Source: Thozetella sp. PMI_491
Lineage: Eukaryota; Ascomycota; Sordariomycetes; Chaetosphaeriales; Chaetosphaeriaceae
Length of the DNA stretch: 64,000 bases
Direction of reading: 5' to 3'
Assembly (NCBI GenBank): GCA_021432635.1
Contig: MU270029.1
Location: 990,575-1,054,574, forward strand
Shown: positions 54,957-64,000 of the stretch, piece after piece
How positions within the stretch are numbered: position 1 is the stretch's first letter
Layout of the letters: the number at the start of each line of letters is the position of its first letter
Notes under the pieces: model-generated
Told to the model about the DNA's origin: nothing
Database searches by the model: none
Seen by the model: the letters and a program-made list of their open reading frames with translations, nothing else
Position numbers and translations under genes: made by a program

Positions 54957-55829
54957 ATGCATCTAACTGCTGCTACTACACTGGCCTTGGGTGTCTCTCT
55001 CGCTCATGCTTCTCCTCTCTCTAGGCAGTCTATCCCGATCTGGGAGACACTTCCGCCCACTCCAGCTCTGCCCAGTCCTATCACCAACAACACAACTCCC
55101 ATCCATGGCGTGAAGTTATGGATGCAGGAGTACAACCAAGAAGCTGGCGGAACGCCTGTTGTGATGATTGCCGGAGGTCTCGGATACTCCGCTTATTTTG
55201 GCGACGTTATTAGCCGGCTTATCGAGAACAAGCACTTTGTCATAGCAGTAGATCGTCGCGGCCACGGCCGAAGCACCTACAACTTAGGCGATATCTTTAC
55301 GTATGACATGTTCGCTGGAGACACATTTGACTTGTTGAAAGCCAAGGGCATCGACGAGTTTAATGTTGTGGGCTGGTCGGACGGCGGCATCACAACTCTT
55401 GCTGCCCTTATGAACTCCACGATCAGCCCCTCCATCAAGAAGGCGTTCGTATTTGGCGCGAGCGCGAAGCCCGACGACACGAACTCGACCTTCTCCAGCA
55501 CGGCCATCTTCAACACCTTCGTCACGCGGTGCGCCTCCGAGTATGCCACTCTACAGCCGACCGCGAATTTCACCGACTTCGCCACCAAGGTCAGCACGCT
55601 CGAGTCAACTTTGCCTCAGTTCAGCGACGAGAATCTTGCTGGCCTGGATGGGAACAAGATTACTATCGCAGGCGCAGAGCACGACGAGGCGGTGAACTTG
55701 GATGTGGCGGCGATGCTCAACAGCAAGATTAAGGGCAGTAAGTTAGTCACGCTAACTGGTGTGAGCCACTTTGCGCCACTCCAGGACCCCGATAGTTTCA
55801 CCAAGGCTATAGAAGAATCATTAGCTTGA
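54957..55829 (+). CDS. Secreted alpha/beta hydrolase
   Basis: An intronless 290-residue enzyme. Residues 1-18 (MHLTAATTLALGVSLAHA) are a signal peptide. The alpha/beta-hydrolase fold is complete: strand and oxyanion region VVMIAGGLGYSAYF, AVDRRGHGRS, nucleophile elbow VVGWSDGG (Ser near 140), late acid in TIAGAEHDE and catalytic His in LTGVSHFAPL. The layout is that of small esterase or haloperoxidase-like hydrolases of the 3-oxoadipate-enol-lactonase type, here secreted. Substrate unknown. A TATA box at 54805-54815 fits its promoter. It has no strand partner nearby. Confidence 0.9.
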   Translation: MHLTAATTLALGVSLAHASPLSRQSIPIWETLPPTPALPSPITNNTTPIHGVKLWMQEYNQEAGGTPVVMIAGGLGYSAYFGDVISRLIENKHFVIAVDRRGHGRSTYNLGDIFTYDMFAGDTFDLLKAKGIDEFNVVGWSDGGITTLAALMNSTISPSIKKAFVFGASAKPDDTNSTFSSTAIFNTFVTRCASEYATLQPTANFTDFATKVSTLESTLPQFSDENLAGLDGNKITIAGAEHDEAVNLDVAAMLNSKIKGSKLVTLTGVSHFAPLQDPDSFTKAIEESLA

Positions 55830-56771
55830 TCGCTATATGTTAAGATCTCGTTTATATATTATCATGAGCTATTCAAATTTTATTCCCTCCCGTCTTCTTC
55901 GTTTCATGCAGCCCGGCAACGTCTCGAGGATGTATATTTTGTGGTTTCTGTTAGTTAAAGTAAGGCAAAGGAGTAACTGGGCCTTAAATTACCAAGATAG
56001 CGAGGGGTACCGAATCGAACGAAAAGACCCAAGCAGTTTTCAACGCCTTTACTATGGAGCGAAACCCTCCTGGCTTGCGAAGGTCAATTTCAGGCCATCG
56101 TCTTGCCACATCATTTCCACATGTGTGGCAGTAAATTCGGGAACTTCTTCTCCTTTCCATTAAGATTACAAGAAGGAGGGAAATAAAAGCAGTTTCTGCG
56201 GAGACTTGTGCTGGAGGCGGGCGACGAGAGAGTGGACAAGCAGGTGGCCGGAGAATAAAATCAACAACTGCCTCGTAAATATCTGAGTCAGACGGAAGTA
56301 CCTTAAATTACAATCTGGGATGCTTTACGCGGATGATAGATGCATGGGTGGATGGATGTGGGTTCAAAGCCTCGTTCATGCTACATTCGGCCCCCAGCCG
56401 CCATTATCCCCATGCAGTCAGCAATATCCTGAGGATGTCGAGCTCACAAGTCTTGGCAGCGACAACAAGAGATTTGTAGCAGCACAACCATCACTTGATT
56501 CTAAGCCTTCAGTACGGCGGAATAGTCACGGTAGACCATTCCAGTCATAGGATGAGTATGAATCTGAAAGATATCAAGGATCCTGTTTGTCCCTGCAGTC
56601 CAGAGGCGCTAAAAGAACCTCGTACTTGCAGCATTTGATGTGGCTTTGGCCCATCAGCGTGCCAAATATTCTCCTAAAATGGCCTTGGAACTGACCTGAC
56701 CTCTTACAGGGTACTCCTGAGAAAATATTATTCTCCTAGAGACAATGAGGCCATGGATATCTCGAGTTGGG
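55830..56771. other. Intergenic interval
   Basis: 942 bp between convergent genes. No gene, repeat or RNA recognised. Confidence 0.5.
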
Positions 56772-59610
56772 CTATGCTAAGTGCATGGTTGGTATTTCCC
56801 CTTGCCCAAGTTGCCCAAAGCTCCTGGCAATCGCATGGCTTATTCCTTTCCATGCGGTTTGGGCACGCAAAGTCCGCTGCACCTCTCTAAGGAAGCGTAT
56901 ACAGCAGTCGGAACCGTCCAAGACACCAACGCCGGTTAGGTGAACGTCGACATCCGCCCCGGCCCGTATCCATTCCTCCACATCCGATCTCTCCTGCAGC
57001 TTGTCGAGGCGGACCATGGGCCGTTTGCTGCTGTGTGCCTCATTGTGGTCTTGCTCCTGTGATGTTTGTGCAGCGGGGGCACGAATTTGGTCGTACACCC
57101 AGATGTAGCACGTCGCAAGGCAGAGATTGAGCGTGTCATAGCACGCAAAGTGCCTGGTATTACGCGTAGTGGCAAAGATGCAGGCAGCGTGCCAGAGGCA
57201 CTTGCGGGCGATGGGGCCACTCCGGTGAAAGAACACCCTTAGCTTCGCTTTGCATCGCTCGGCTTCGATCTCATCGGTTTTCCACCCAGTCGCTGCAAAC
57301 AATGTTCTCAGTGGGACATGCCTCAGTATTGCGAGTACGTGAACAGTGGTGTCAACCTCCCGGCTTGCTCCGGAGCTAAATGGTGCCTCAATACCGCGGT
57401 ATACCATGGAGTTGATGGCTTCGTCTAGCAATGCACTCTCAGCGCCTAGAGAACTGAGGCCTGTGGGCGGTAAGTCAGCGGATGCTTCCGTTCTAGCATA
57501 GTGGGCTATTCCCAGCCTAGATGCAACGAGCGATCTCAGGAGCGGTGAATAGCGCAGCTGGTGCTGGAGGCGTCTCTCGTCCGCAAATAGCTCTACCACA
57601 CCTATCTTGTATACAAAGGGTTCGAAGCCCGGTGTATCTGGTTGAGGTGGGCGTGCACTGCGTCCGAGAGGCTGAACTGAGATGCCAGAAGATGTGCGTT
57701 AGTTCGATCGTCTTCGGCGTAAGAGAAATCGGACTTACTAAGGGACGCTTTGCGCTGCAATCTCCATTGCTCCTCACTAACGCAGCGCCATAGAACGTCT
57801 GGACACGGCAGCCTCTGCGAGAGATCTGCGAGGTTGAAGAGAGTCGGCAACTCCATGAATGTCGAACCTACACACTCGAACACTATCACAGCAGTCAGCT
57901 CCCTTCGAATACCAACAAAATAGGACCGACTAGCATACTGTAAATACAGTGCAGCAAGCGTGTATCTTCTTCTGCAGACAGCCAACGGTGCCATTCATAG
58001 TCATGGTCAAGCTGATTTGGATTAGGCTCGTCTGGGCCTTTCCTAGCTGCCAGATCTCGACACATGGTGGCTAATATGCTCCGCTCGTATTGTAGTATTG
58101 TCTTGTGGTTCTTCGATCCCGAATACATCAAACCGATATGCCGCAATAATAACGCTTGCATCAGTGCCGGATCAACAATATTGTACCGGGTCGAAATCTG
58201 GTGTATTTTTAGCAGGCAAGCCGAATTAGAAAGACCCGAGCAGAGCATACTCTATCGTCTATGGCTCGTTCAAGAAGTTCATATAATACAGAGCCGTGCG
58301 CATGCGCGTTATCGATCTTGGAATACTCGCTTCCAATGGTTGCCATTCCTAGCAGTCGGAGCCAGTCCGGCTCGGGAGTGTCGACCCGAGTGGGGTGTAG
58401 AAATGGAAATTGATGGTCAAAATACTCAAAGTATAGCTCGATAAACGCGTGGAAGACACGCAAGTTAATAAAAGAAGAGTGTTCACACTGTCTCTGATCG
58501 TCGTAGAAGAGCTGTATGGCCTCAAATGCTACTGTTGGTATGCAATGCACGTGGCCAAACATCTCTGCCCTTGCCTCCTGGATGTCTTCACGTCGAAGCT
58601 GAGGAAACTCAGAGCAAGGTGTATTTTGTCTGCTGCGATGCCTAAAATCATGGCGTGGGCTTGGGCGAGGGAGGCTATGATGTCCATCTTCTGCCGTTCC
58701 GACGGATACTGGCTTACTCGGAATAGGGCATTCTGGCGTCTCGCTATCGATTTGCAAGAAACTCGGGGGCAGGGCACTAGCCTCGATATCTTCCATCATC
58801 GACAAAAACGGAAAGTTGGCCGTCGTTGGCTCGAGTGGGTTAAAAAGCGATAATCCACTCATCTCCTCGTCTCCACCTCCCATGCCCATGTCCCACAGAG
58901 CGTCAACCTGCCAGGTCGCGTGGCTGAACGGAGGCGTGAACGGCTGAGGGGGGCATGTTGTATCGTCTGGCTCGCTTGCCAAGGGATCGACACCCGCATG
59001 CCACGGCAGGCCGTGTACAGACTGCATGGGCGTGGCAAGCTCGGGTGAGGTTGGTGACTGAGCTGTTCTAACTATATCTCGCGAGGGTGGGCGGCGTGTG
59101 CTGAGGGGGTCTGGTTCGAGCGGTGCCGACGCGATGGCTATACTACTGGTGAACGACGCGGTGTCCTCCTCAGTTTGGGGGGAGATTGGCCCCTTCCGAA
59201 ATGACTTTGACTCCTTGTATCGACAGGTGGAACGCCTTTGTAGGCACCGCGAACAGGGGCTCCCCCCTTCGCATCGTTGCTTGAGTCTGGCACAGGGGAT
59301 ACACGCCTGAGGGCAGCGGCGCGTCGGCTCTGGCCCTTGACCATTTTGTTGGTGTAGGGTTCGGTGTCGTTGGAGTGTATCGCTTTGCGAGGATGTTAGC
59401 AGTGACTGCACAAGGAAGCTGGTTACGGGCGGCTAGTCTTGCTAGCCAGGATAGAGACTGTAATTACCTCCTTGCAAACGTCTTTGAGCACAAGGCACAG
59501 CGAAATGGTCTCGATCCGGAATGCCGAAGAAGGTGGCGGTCGCGGTGCTCTCTTCTTTGGAACGTCTTGCCGCAGTGATGGCAGGAGAGGTTCACTGGCG
59601 CATCCTCCAT
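56772..59610 (-). CDS. Transcription factor with two C2H2 fingers plus Zn2Cys6 cluster
   Basis: Five exons on the minus strand (59610..59468, 59382..58251, 58197..57939, 57882..57739, 57676..56772) encode 860 residues. Finger 1 is CHHCGKTFQRREHRDRHLLRH (C10, C13, H26, H30 without the ends shown). Finger 2 is CALCSKTFARSDTLQRHRTL plus H58; an intron after ..FAR splits it, and the join gives exact C-x2-C-x12-H-x3-H spacing. The Zn2Cys6 cluster then runs CIPCARLKQRCEGGSPCSRC with cysteines 75-101. The remainder is a Fungal_trans domain (YFEYFDHQFPFLHPTR, LPTLFNLADLSQRLPCPD, then DVLW). Dual C2H2/Zn2Cys6 regulators form a known but small fungal group. All introns have GT..AG ends and keep phase, including one GTAAGT donor that removes a false extension. 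Confidence 0.88.
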
Positions 59611-60608
59611 GACGCGCAAGAGAAGGGTATTGCAAGCGAGCCTCCTGTGCCCGTCCCTCGGCCTCGTTAAAACTAACCACGCCACACTGCGGGTGGCTAT
59701 GGAAGGGTCCGTCTTGTGGACGTGTACGATGTTATTTCTCCCATGCGCGTGACCGGCCAGCTGACAGGCCGGAGGAGGGGAGTCGAGGCGTTCGGGGAGG
59801 AGCTGCTGGGTCCAAAGTTTGCTTTTCGACGATCAGGTGTCTCCAAATTGGAAACAAACCGCGGGGTCTGGCGTTTCGACCCACTTAAAGGGCAGCTAAG
59901 CTCATAGCTCTCTCCCTAGCCCACTCTCAACTCGATTCTAAGAACCGATCTGACCGCATCTTGGAACTTTCAACTGCTGAGGTCGCTGTTGGTAATATCG
60001 TGCATTGAGGCGCCATGGACGTGGCGTTATGTCTGGCATCATCTGCCGTGCGTGTAGAGAGTGCGGATCACACGGCAAACCCGATCTTATTAGCTACCCT
60101 GAAAGGGCACGCAAAGGTGAAGTGGTGGTATGATGCTAGCTCTAGCTTATTTTTGGGGCGCACTGTTTTCTTCGTAGATGTCGCTGCTCTATGCAAGCGC
60201 GGACCAACGAGCTATTTACGGAGCCTGCTCTCTACGATCCATCCTGAGTCACCTTTTCGCGCTCAGGTTTGACTAATTAGAGGCCAACGACATGGAAGCT
60301 CAGGTTGACTGCAGACTCAGACCAAACGAAACGGACCAGCGGCGGGGAGCCGAACGGGAACATTAAAGTCACCCCGCCGGCATCTCGAATTGCTTAGCTC
60401 TCCGCAAAAGCCGTGGTGGGGCTATCCCGGCCCCACTCTTCACTAAACGAGAGTATGCCCCAGTTCGGCCCCTCCTCGTTGGCAGCCCGACTCTATTGCT
60501 ACCCGTACGTAGAAATATGCAGTACATGGGGAAATCTTATCTTGCATCGATCCCGGAAGATAAAGAGTCTCTCAAAAGTAATTACATTGAGGAACAGCCT
60601 GGTGAATA
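59611..60608. other. Intergenic interval between divergent genes
   Basis: 998 bp between the dual-finger regulator (minus) and the metallo-hydrolase (plus). It contains the palindromic GGCCAGCTGACAGGCC near 59757. Frames at 59716-60272 show no motifs. It may be the shared promoter of the two genes. Confidence 0.45.
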
Positions 60609-61801
60609 TGGAGGGAACGACTCTGGAATGGTTTGGTTCGTATAATTCCCGGCCGGCAGCTCGATACCTGCGCTGACCTCGACAGGAGCAACAACTTTCC
60701 GGCTCCGAAGCAGAGGGATAACAATATTTCTTGATACTTGGCTTGAGAGACCCTCGGTTATGCCAAAGTACCTTTCCATCGACGAAGTGATTGAGGCCGA
60801 TTACATCTTTATATCTCATGCCCATTTTGACCAGTGCGTTTACCACCACTGCAGAAGGCTTGTGAGGTTGTAGCGCGGACTAACTATGAGCAGTCTTCCC
60901 GGGGCTGACCGTATCGCGATCAAGACCGGTGCCACCGTGATTGCAAATTGTGAGGCTATTAACTGCCTCCGAAATGCAGGTGTGCCCGAAGATCAGCTTC
61001 TGCCGGTAGCAGGTGGCGAGCGAATCCCTCTCTTCACCCGTGAGATCTGGGACAAGGCCCGGCAGGGTGAAATCCCAACAGCGCCGGGTCCACCAGGCGG
61101 TGTCGTATTCCCTGAGCACTCTTTCGCAGCATTCTCGGTACACGTGTGGCCGTCACTGCACTGTTTGATGCCACAGGGTCATCCCGAGGTAATCGATACG
61201 GGCGAAGTTTACACTGGCGAGGCCCACCCGTATGTGTGCACTTTGGATATCACATTTGGGATGAAGCACGGCCTTCTAAAGATAGGCGAGCATATGCCGC
61301 CGGAGAAAATGAACGACGGCATACGCTCGTTCGCGAAGTATGTCGGCGACCGAACGCGGAACGTGTTTTCACACTGCGATGGCGGCCAGCTAATGTTTAA
61401 TTTTATCTTTGATGGGAAGGCGCTGCTGTGGAGTGCGCACCTTGGTGCCTACGAGGGTATTATGCGAGACATGCAGCCGAAGCCCGATATCGCGATTCTG
61501 GGGATCGCCGGGCGCGCAAACTTGAATGGCAGACCTTTCGACGGGTCTGCCGCAGAGTTTGCCCTCAAAGAGGTAGGATGGCTCGGGGAGCCAGGGAACA
61601 TCATATGGTGCCTGCATGACGAGAGGTAGTCTCTATCGCCCGTACGAATTGGCCATACATCTCACTAACTCCGTCATGTCTTACAGTTGCATCCCGCCAT
61701 ATAGAATCGACACCGCTGCTGCAACCGGGTTGGTGGAGAAGGAGACGCGGTCCCGCGTCATGACATTGGAGCATGCAAAGTTTATTACTTTAGATATCTA
61801 G
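60609..61801 (+). CDS. Metallo-beta-lactamase-fold hydrolase
   Basis: Four exons (60609..60636, 60686..60833, 60894..61625, 61687..61801) give 340 residues. The first exon is only 28 nt (MEGTTLEWFG) and leads into ATTFRLRSRGITIFLDTW, the start of the MBL fold. The zinc motif H54-A-H-F-D58-H59 is complete only when intron 2 (GTGCGT, branch ACTAAC) is removed, since it splits the second His. HVWPSLHCLMPQGHPE, FSHCDGGQLMFNF and LLWSAHLGAYEGI supply further candidate ligands, and HDESCIPPYRID near the end may give the last His. It resembles UlaG/PF12706-type lactonases and related fungal hydrolases. Cytosolic by lack of a signal. Lactonase or phosphodiesterase activity is possible; the substrate is unknown. 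Confidence 0.88.
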
Positions 61802-62407
61802 TTCTTCACTAAGTAGGTAAAGACGCTCGTTTCTCACCAACAGCTAGCCATTCTATAGCATTCTCCAATGTCCATAAAAGCTTCGCCAAGTGTGGTGTTC
61901 AAAGTAGAGAAAATCGTGCACGGCCCACTGCCATGCCGAGGGAGCATTCTAGCCTACCTGGGCTCTTCATGCTGAACCCCACACCCCGCCGGCAACTCTA
62001 CATTCGGGCGATAGTTACTTCGTATCATCATTCCTTGCTAACATTTCCCGGGTCAGGAGCTCCCGCAAGGATGCCGCGTTGGTCTTCTCCACAGGAGCCG
62101 GAAATTGCTTTCTTTCTCCGTAGAGCCCGCCGGATGCTCTTTTGCTCCATTCAGCTGCTCTAGGCGGCATAACCGACGGAGAATCCTGCGTAGGTAACGT
62201 CGCGGAGTCTAATTCTTTCGTATCTACCGTAGATAGGCAGGCATCTCAAAAAAACTAAATAAAACGAGCCTCCGGTGTCTCCCGTGTGTCTACTGGGACC
62301 ACCCTACCTTTAGCCAATATCGTACAGTATCCTGGGTTTCTCATCATTTTCCAGGCGCTAACCATATCGACTCCCAACAAAAGTGGCCGACCCATACAGC
62401 CCTCAGG
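61802..62407. other. Intergenic interval
   Basis: 606 bp between two plus-strand genes. Promoter of the FAD monooxygenase presumed; no motif stands out. Confidence 0.5.
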
Positions 62408-64000
62408 ATGACGAAGTTCAAGGTCATCATCATCGGCGGGGGCCTGTCCGGTAGTCTACTAGCCAACGGCCTACTCAACAACGGGGTGGATTTTGTTCTT
62501 TACGAACGCGACTCGGAGGACACCGAACGAAAAGGGTACCAAATCCGCCTTGGAGAAGGTGCCATGACAGGATTTGCAGGATGCTTGGACGAGAAGCACC
62601 TAGAAAAGATTATCCAAAAATTCGGGAAATCCTTTGGGGTTTCCCAAACTGCGCCGTCGCTCTACAACTCCCGTTTCGAACAGTGTCTCGATCTATCCAA
62701 GATACCGTCATACTCAAAGACTGCAGCCATCAACCGGGTGGTGCTTAGAGATATGCTGCTAGAGCCTGTTAAAGAGAAAGGACACGTGAAATTCGGCAAA
62801 TCGTTCACAGAATACGAGATGGTTGAAGAAGGCAGCGAAAAAGTCAAGGTGCACTTTCAAGATGGCACCTCGGACACGTGCGATGTGCTCATCGGCGCCG
62901 ATGGGAGTAGATCAAAGGTAGAGGCTTATGAATTACTTCTACTGCTGCCCCAAGCTAAAGAGGACCTTAGATAAATGCTCAGATTGGCTTGAACAATCTT
63001 GTACACTTGGACAAGTATTGGTCGTTTATGAGCAAAGGACGCCTGCCGTACGACCGTATGATGGAGATGCCTGCCCAACTTCGCAGGGGGCCTATCATCA
63101 TGCTCACCAACAGCTCAGCGCTCTTTTACTCTCGTAAGTCATCGCAATAAGGCTGCAGCGCCTCTGATGAAACGGCTGACACATATGGTAGTCTATCTAC
63201 CTCCGGCTCAGGATAACAAAACTTCGGAAGACACCAACTCCATTTCCTACAACGAGGAAGAAGCATCGTTCTTTTGGGGCTTGAGTATTCCTGCCGCAAA
63301 GATTCCTGGCGGAGACGCGACCAAGGTGCAAGACAAGAGACAGCTCTGTCTAGATCACATCAAGAACTGGGCACCAGAGTAGTGAGTCAGACCCGGCTTT
63401 ATCAACAGTAGTTACATCCTAACACTATTCACCAATTTGCAGTACACAGATGCTCAGTGCAGGTGCTGGAGATGACGGCGCCGAAGATATTTATGTTACG
63501 CAAGCTCGCGCTAGTATACGGCCCAGTAAGAACTGGCGGCGAACCTGTCAGAAGTCCGGAGATGCCAGGAAAGGAAACCCCCGCGTATGGCTGGTGGGAG
63601 ATGCCATGCATTCCATGCAACCAAACCGGTACGTAGCTACCGTTCTCTGGGGCTTAGCCCCAGAAGCATTGCCCGCGCCAGGGAGACTGATCCATCTATT
63701 ACAGGGGACAGGGTGGCAACCAATCTCTCGCCGACTGCGCAGAAGTGCTTCCTAGCTTGGTCAAACTCAGCTCGATTGCTAAGTCTGGTAAGGTGGTGAC
63801 GACTTCCGAGGTATTTGCTGCCTGTCAAGTATACGAGGACTTGATGATACCCCGCGCTTTTACCTGGGTGAAAAAGAGCGGCGGCGCTAAACATATCGTA
63901 AGAATATTCTTAGACTGCGGAGGGTTGTATGCAACCTGTTGGTGATGCTGGACTGACCTTTGACTTTCTTATAGGAGATGAATCTAGACGGGTGGATGGG
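62408..64000 (+). CDS. FAD-dependent monooxygenase, 3' part outside window
   Basis: Class A flavoprotein monooxygenase (PF01494), salicylate-hydroxylase-like. Exon 1 is 62408..62917. Further exons read INAQIGLNNLVHLDKYWSF (from about 62971), LPPAQDNKTSED (from about 63193), TQMLSAGAGDDG (from about 63443) and GQGGNQSLADCAEVLPSL (from about 63706). A last intron near 63899-63974 leads to MNLDGWM at the edge. FAD motifs: IIIGGGLSGSLLANGL, VLIGADGSRSK and VWLVGDAMHSMQPNR, the last continuing across an intron. Such enzymes hydroxylate or epoxidise aromatic and polyketide-type substrates. The C terminus is cut by the window. All introns keep phase in my reading; exact borders after exon 1 are given only approximately. 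Confidence 0.88.

Noticed and set aside
1-64000. CRISPR arrays, rRNA operons, bacterial operons or riboswitches
   Set aside because: None seen; the window is eukaryotic with spliced genes.

Overview
The window is nuclear DNA of a filamentous ascomycete (Pezizomycotina). The signs are short introns (about 45-150 nt) with GTRNGT donors and CTAAY/CTGAC branch sites, five fungal Zn2Cys6 regulators, a tRNA-Pro with an intron, a HeLo-like/ankyrin protein of the fungal immune-like kind, and a Tc1/mariner copy with RIP-like decay. I cannot name genus or species. Gene models were spliced by eye: each join was accepted only if donor, acceptor, reading phase and a known motif agreed, and all totals were checked to be multiples of three.

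0-7.8 kb: a Zn2Cys6 regulator cut by the left edge (minus) is divergent from a secreted beta-lactamase-fold serine hydrolase, with a thrice-repeated motif between them. Then come a gene-poor stretch with two diverged copies of a dispersed repeat and a small secreted 8-cysteine protein.

7.8-17 kb: a mitochondrial-type class III CoA-transferase, an MFS anion permease and a CYP52-like P450, followed by a second Zn2Cys6 regulator. Together they look like a small catabolic module, possibly omega-oxidation and CoA activation of acids.

17-25 kb: a MARVEL-like membrane protein, tRNA-Pro(AGG), a third Zn2Cys6 regulator and, divergent from it, a phenol-2-monooxygenase-type flavoprotein.

25-36.5 kb: a HeLo-like/ankyrin protein, a secreted LRR-like protein, a ruined LacZ-type beta-galactosidase, a secreted alpha/beta hydrolase and a complete but dead Tc1/mariner element.

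36.7-54.1 kb: a fourth Zn2Cys6 regulator, an F-box protein, then a run of poorly known genes: a coiled-coil/RD-repeat protein, an Hsp70-like ATPase (HSPA12 type), three membrane-anchored proteins and a 933-residue scaffold with a duplicated IIINN motif. Four of them form two divergent pairs. This is my best candidate for an undescribed system.

55-64 kb: a secreted alpha/beta hydrolase, a regulator with both C2H2 and Zn2Cys6 fingers, a metallo-beta-lactamase-fold hydrolase and a FAD monooxygenase cut by the right edge.
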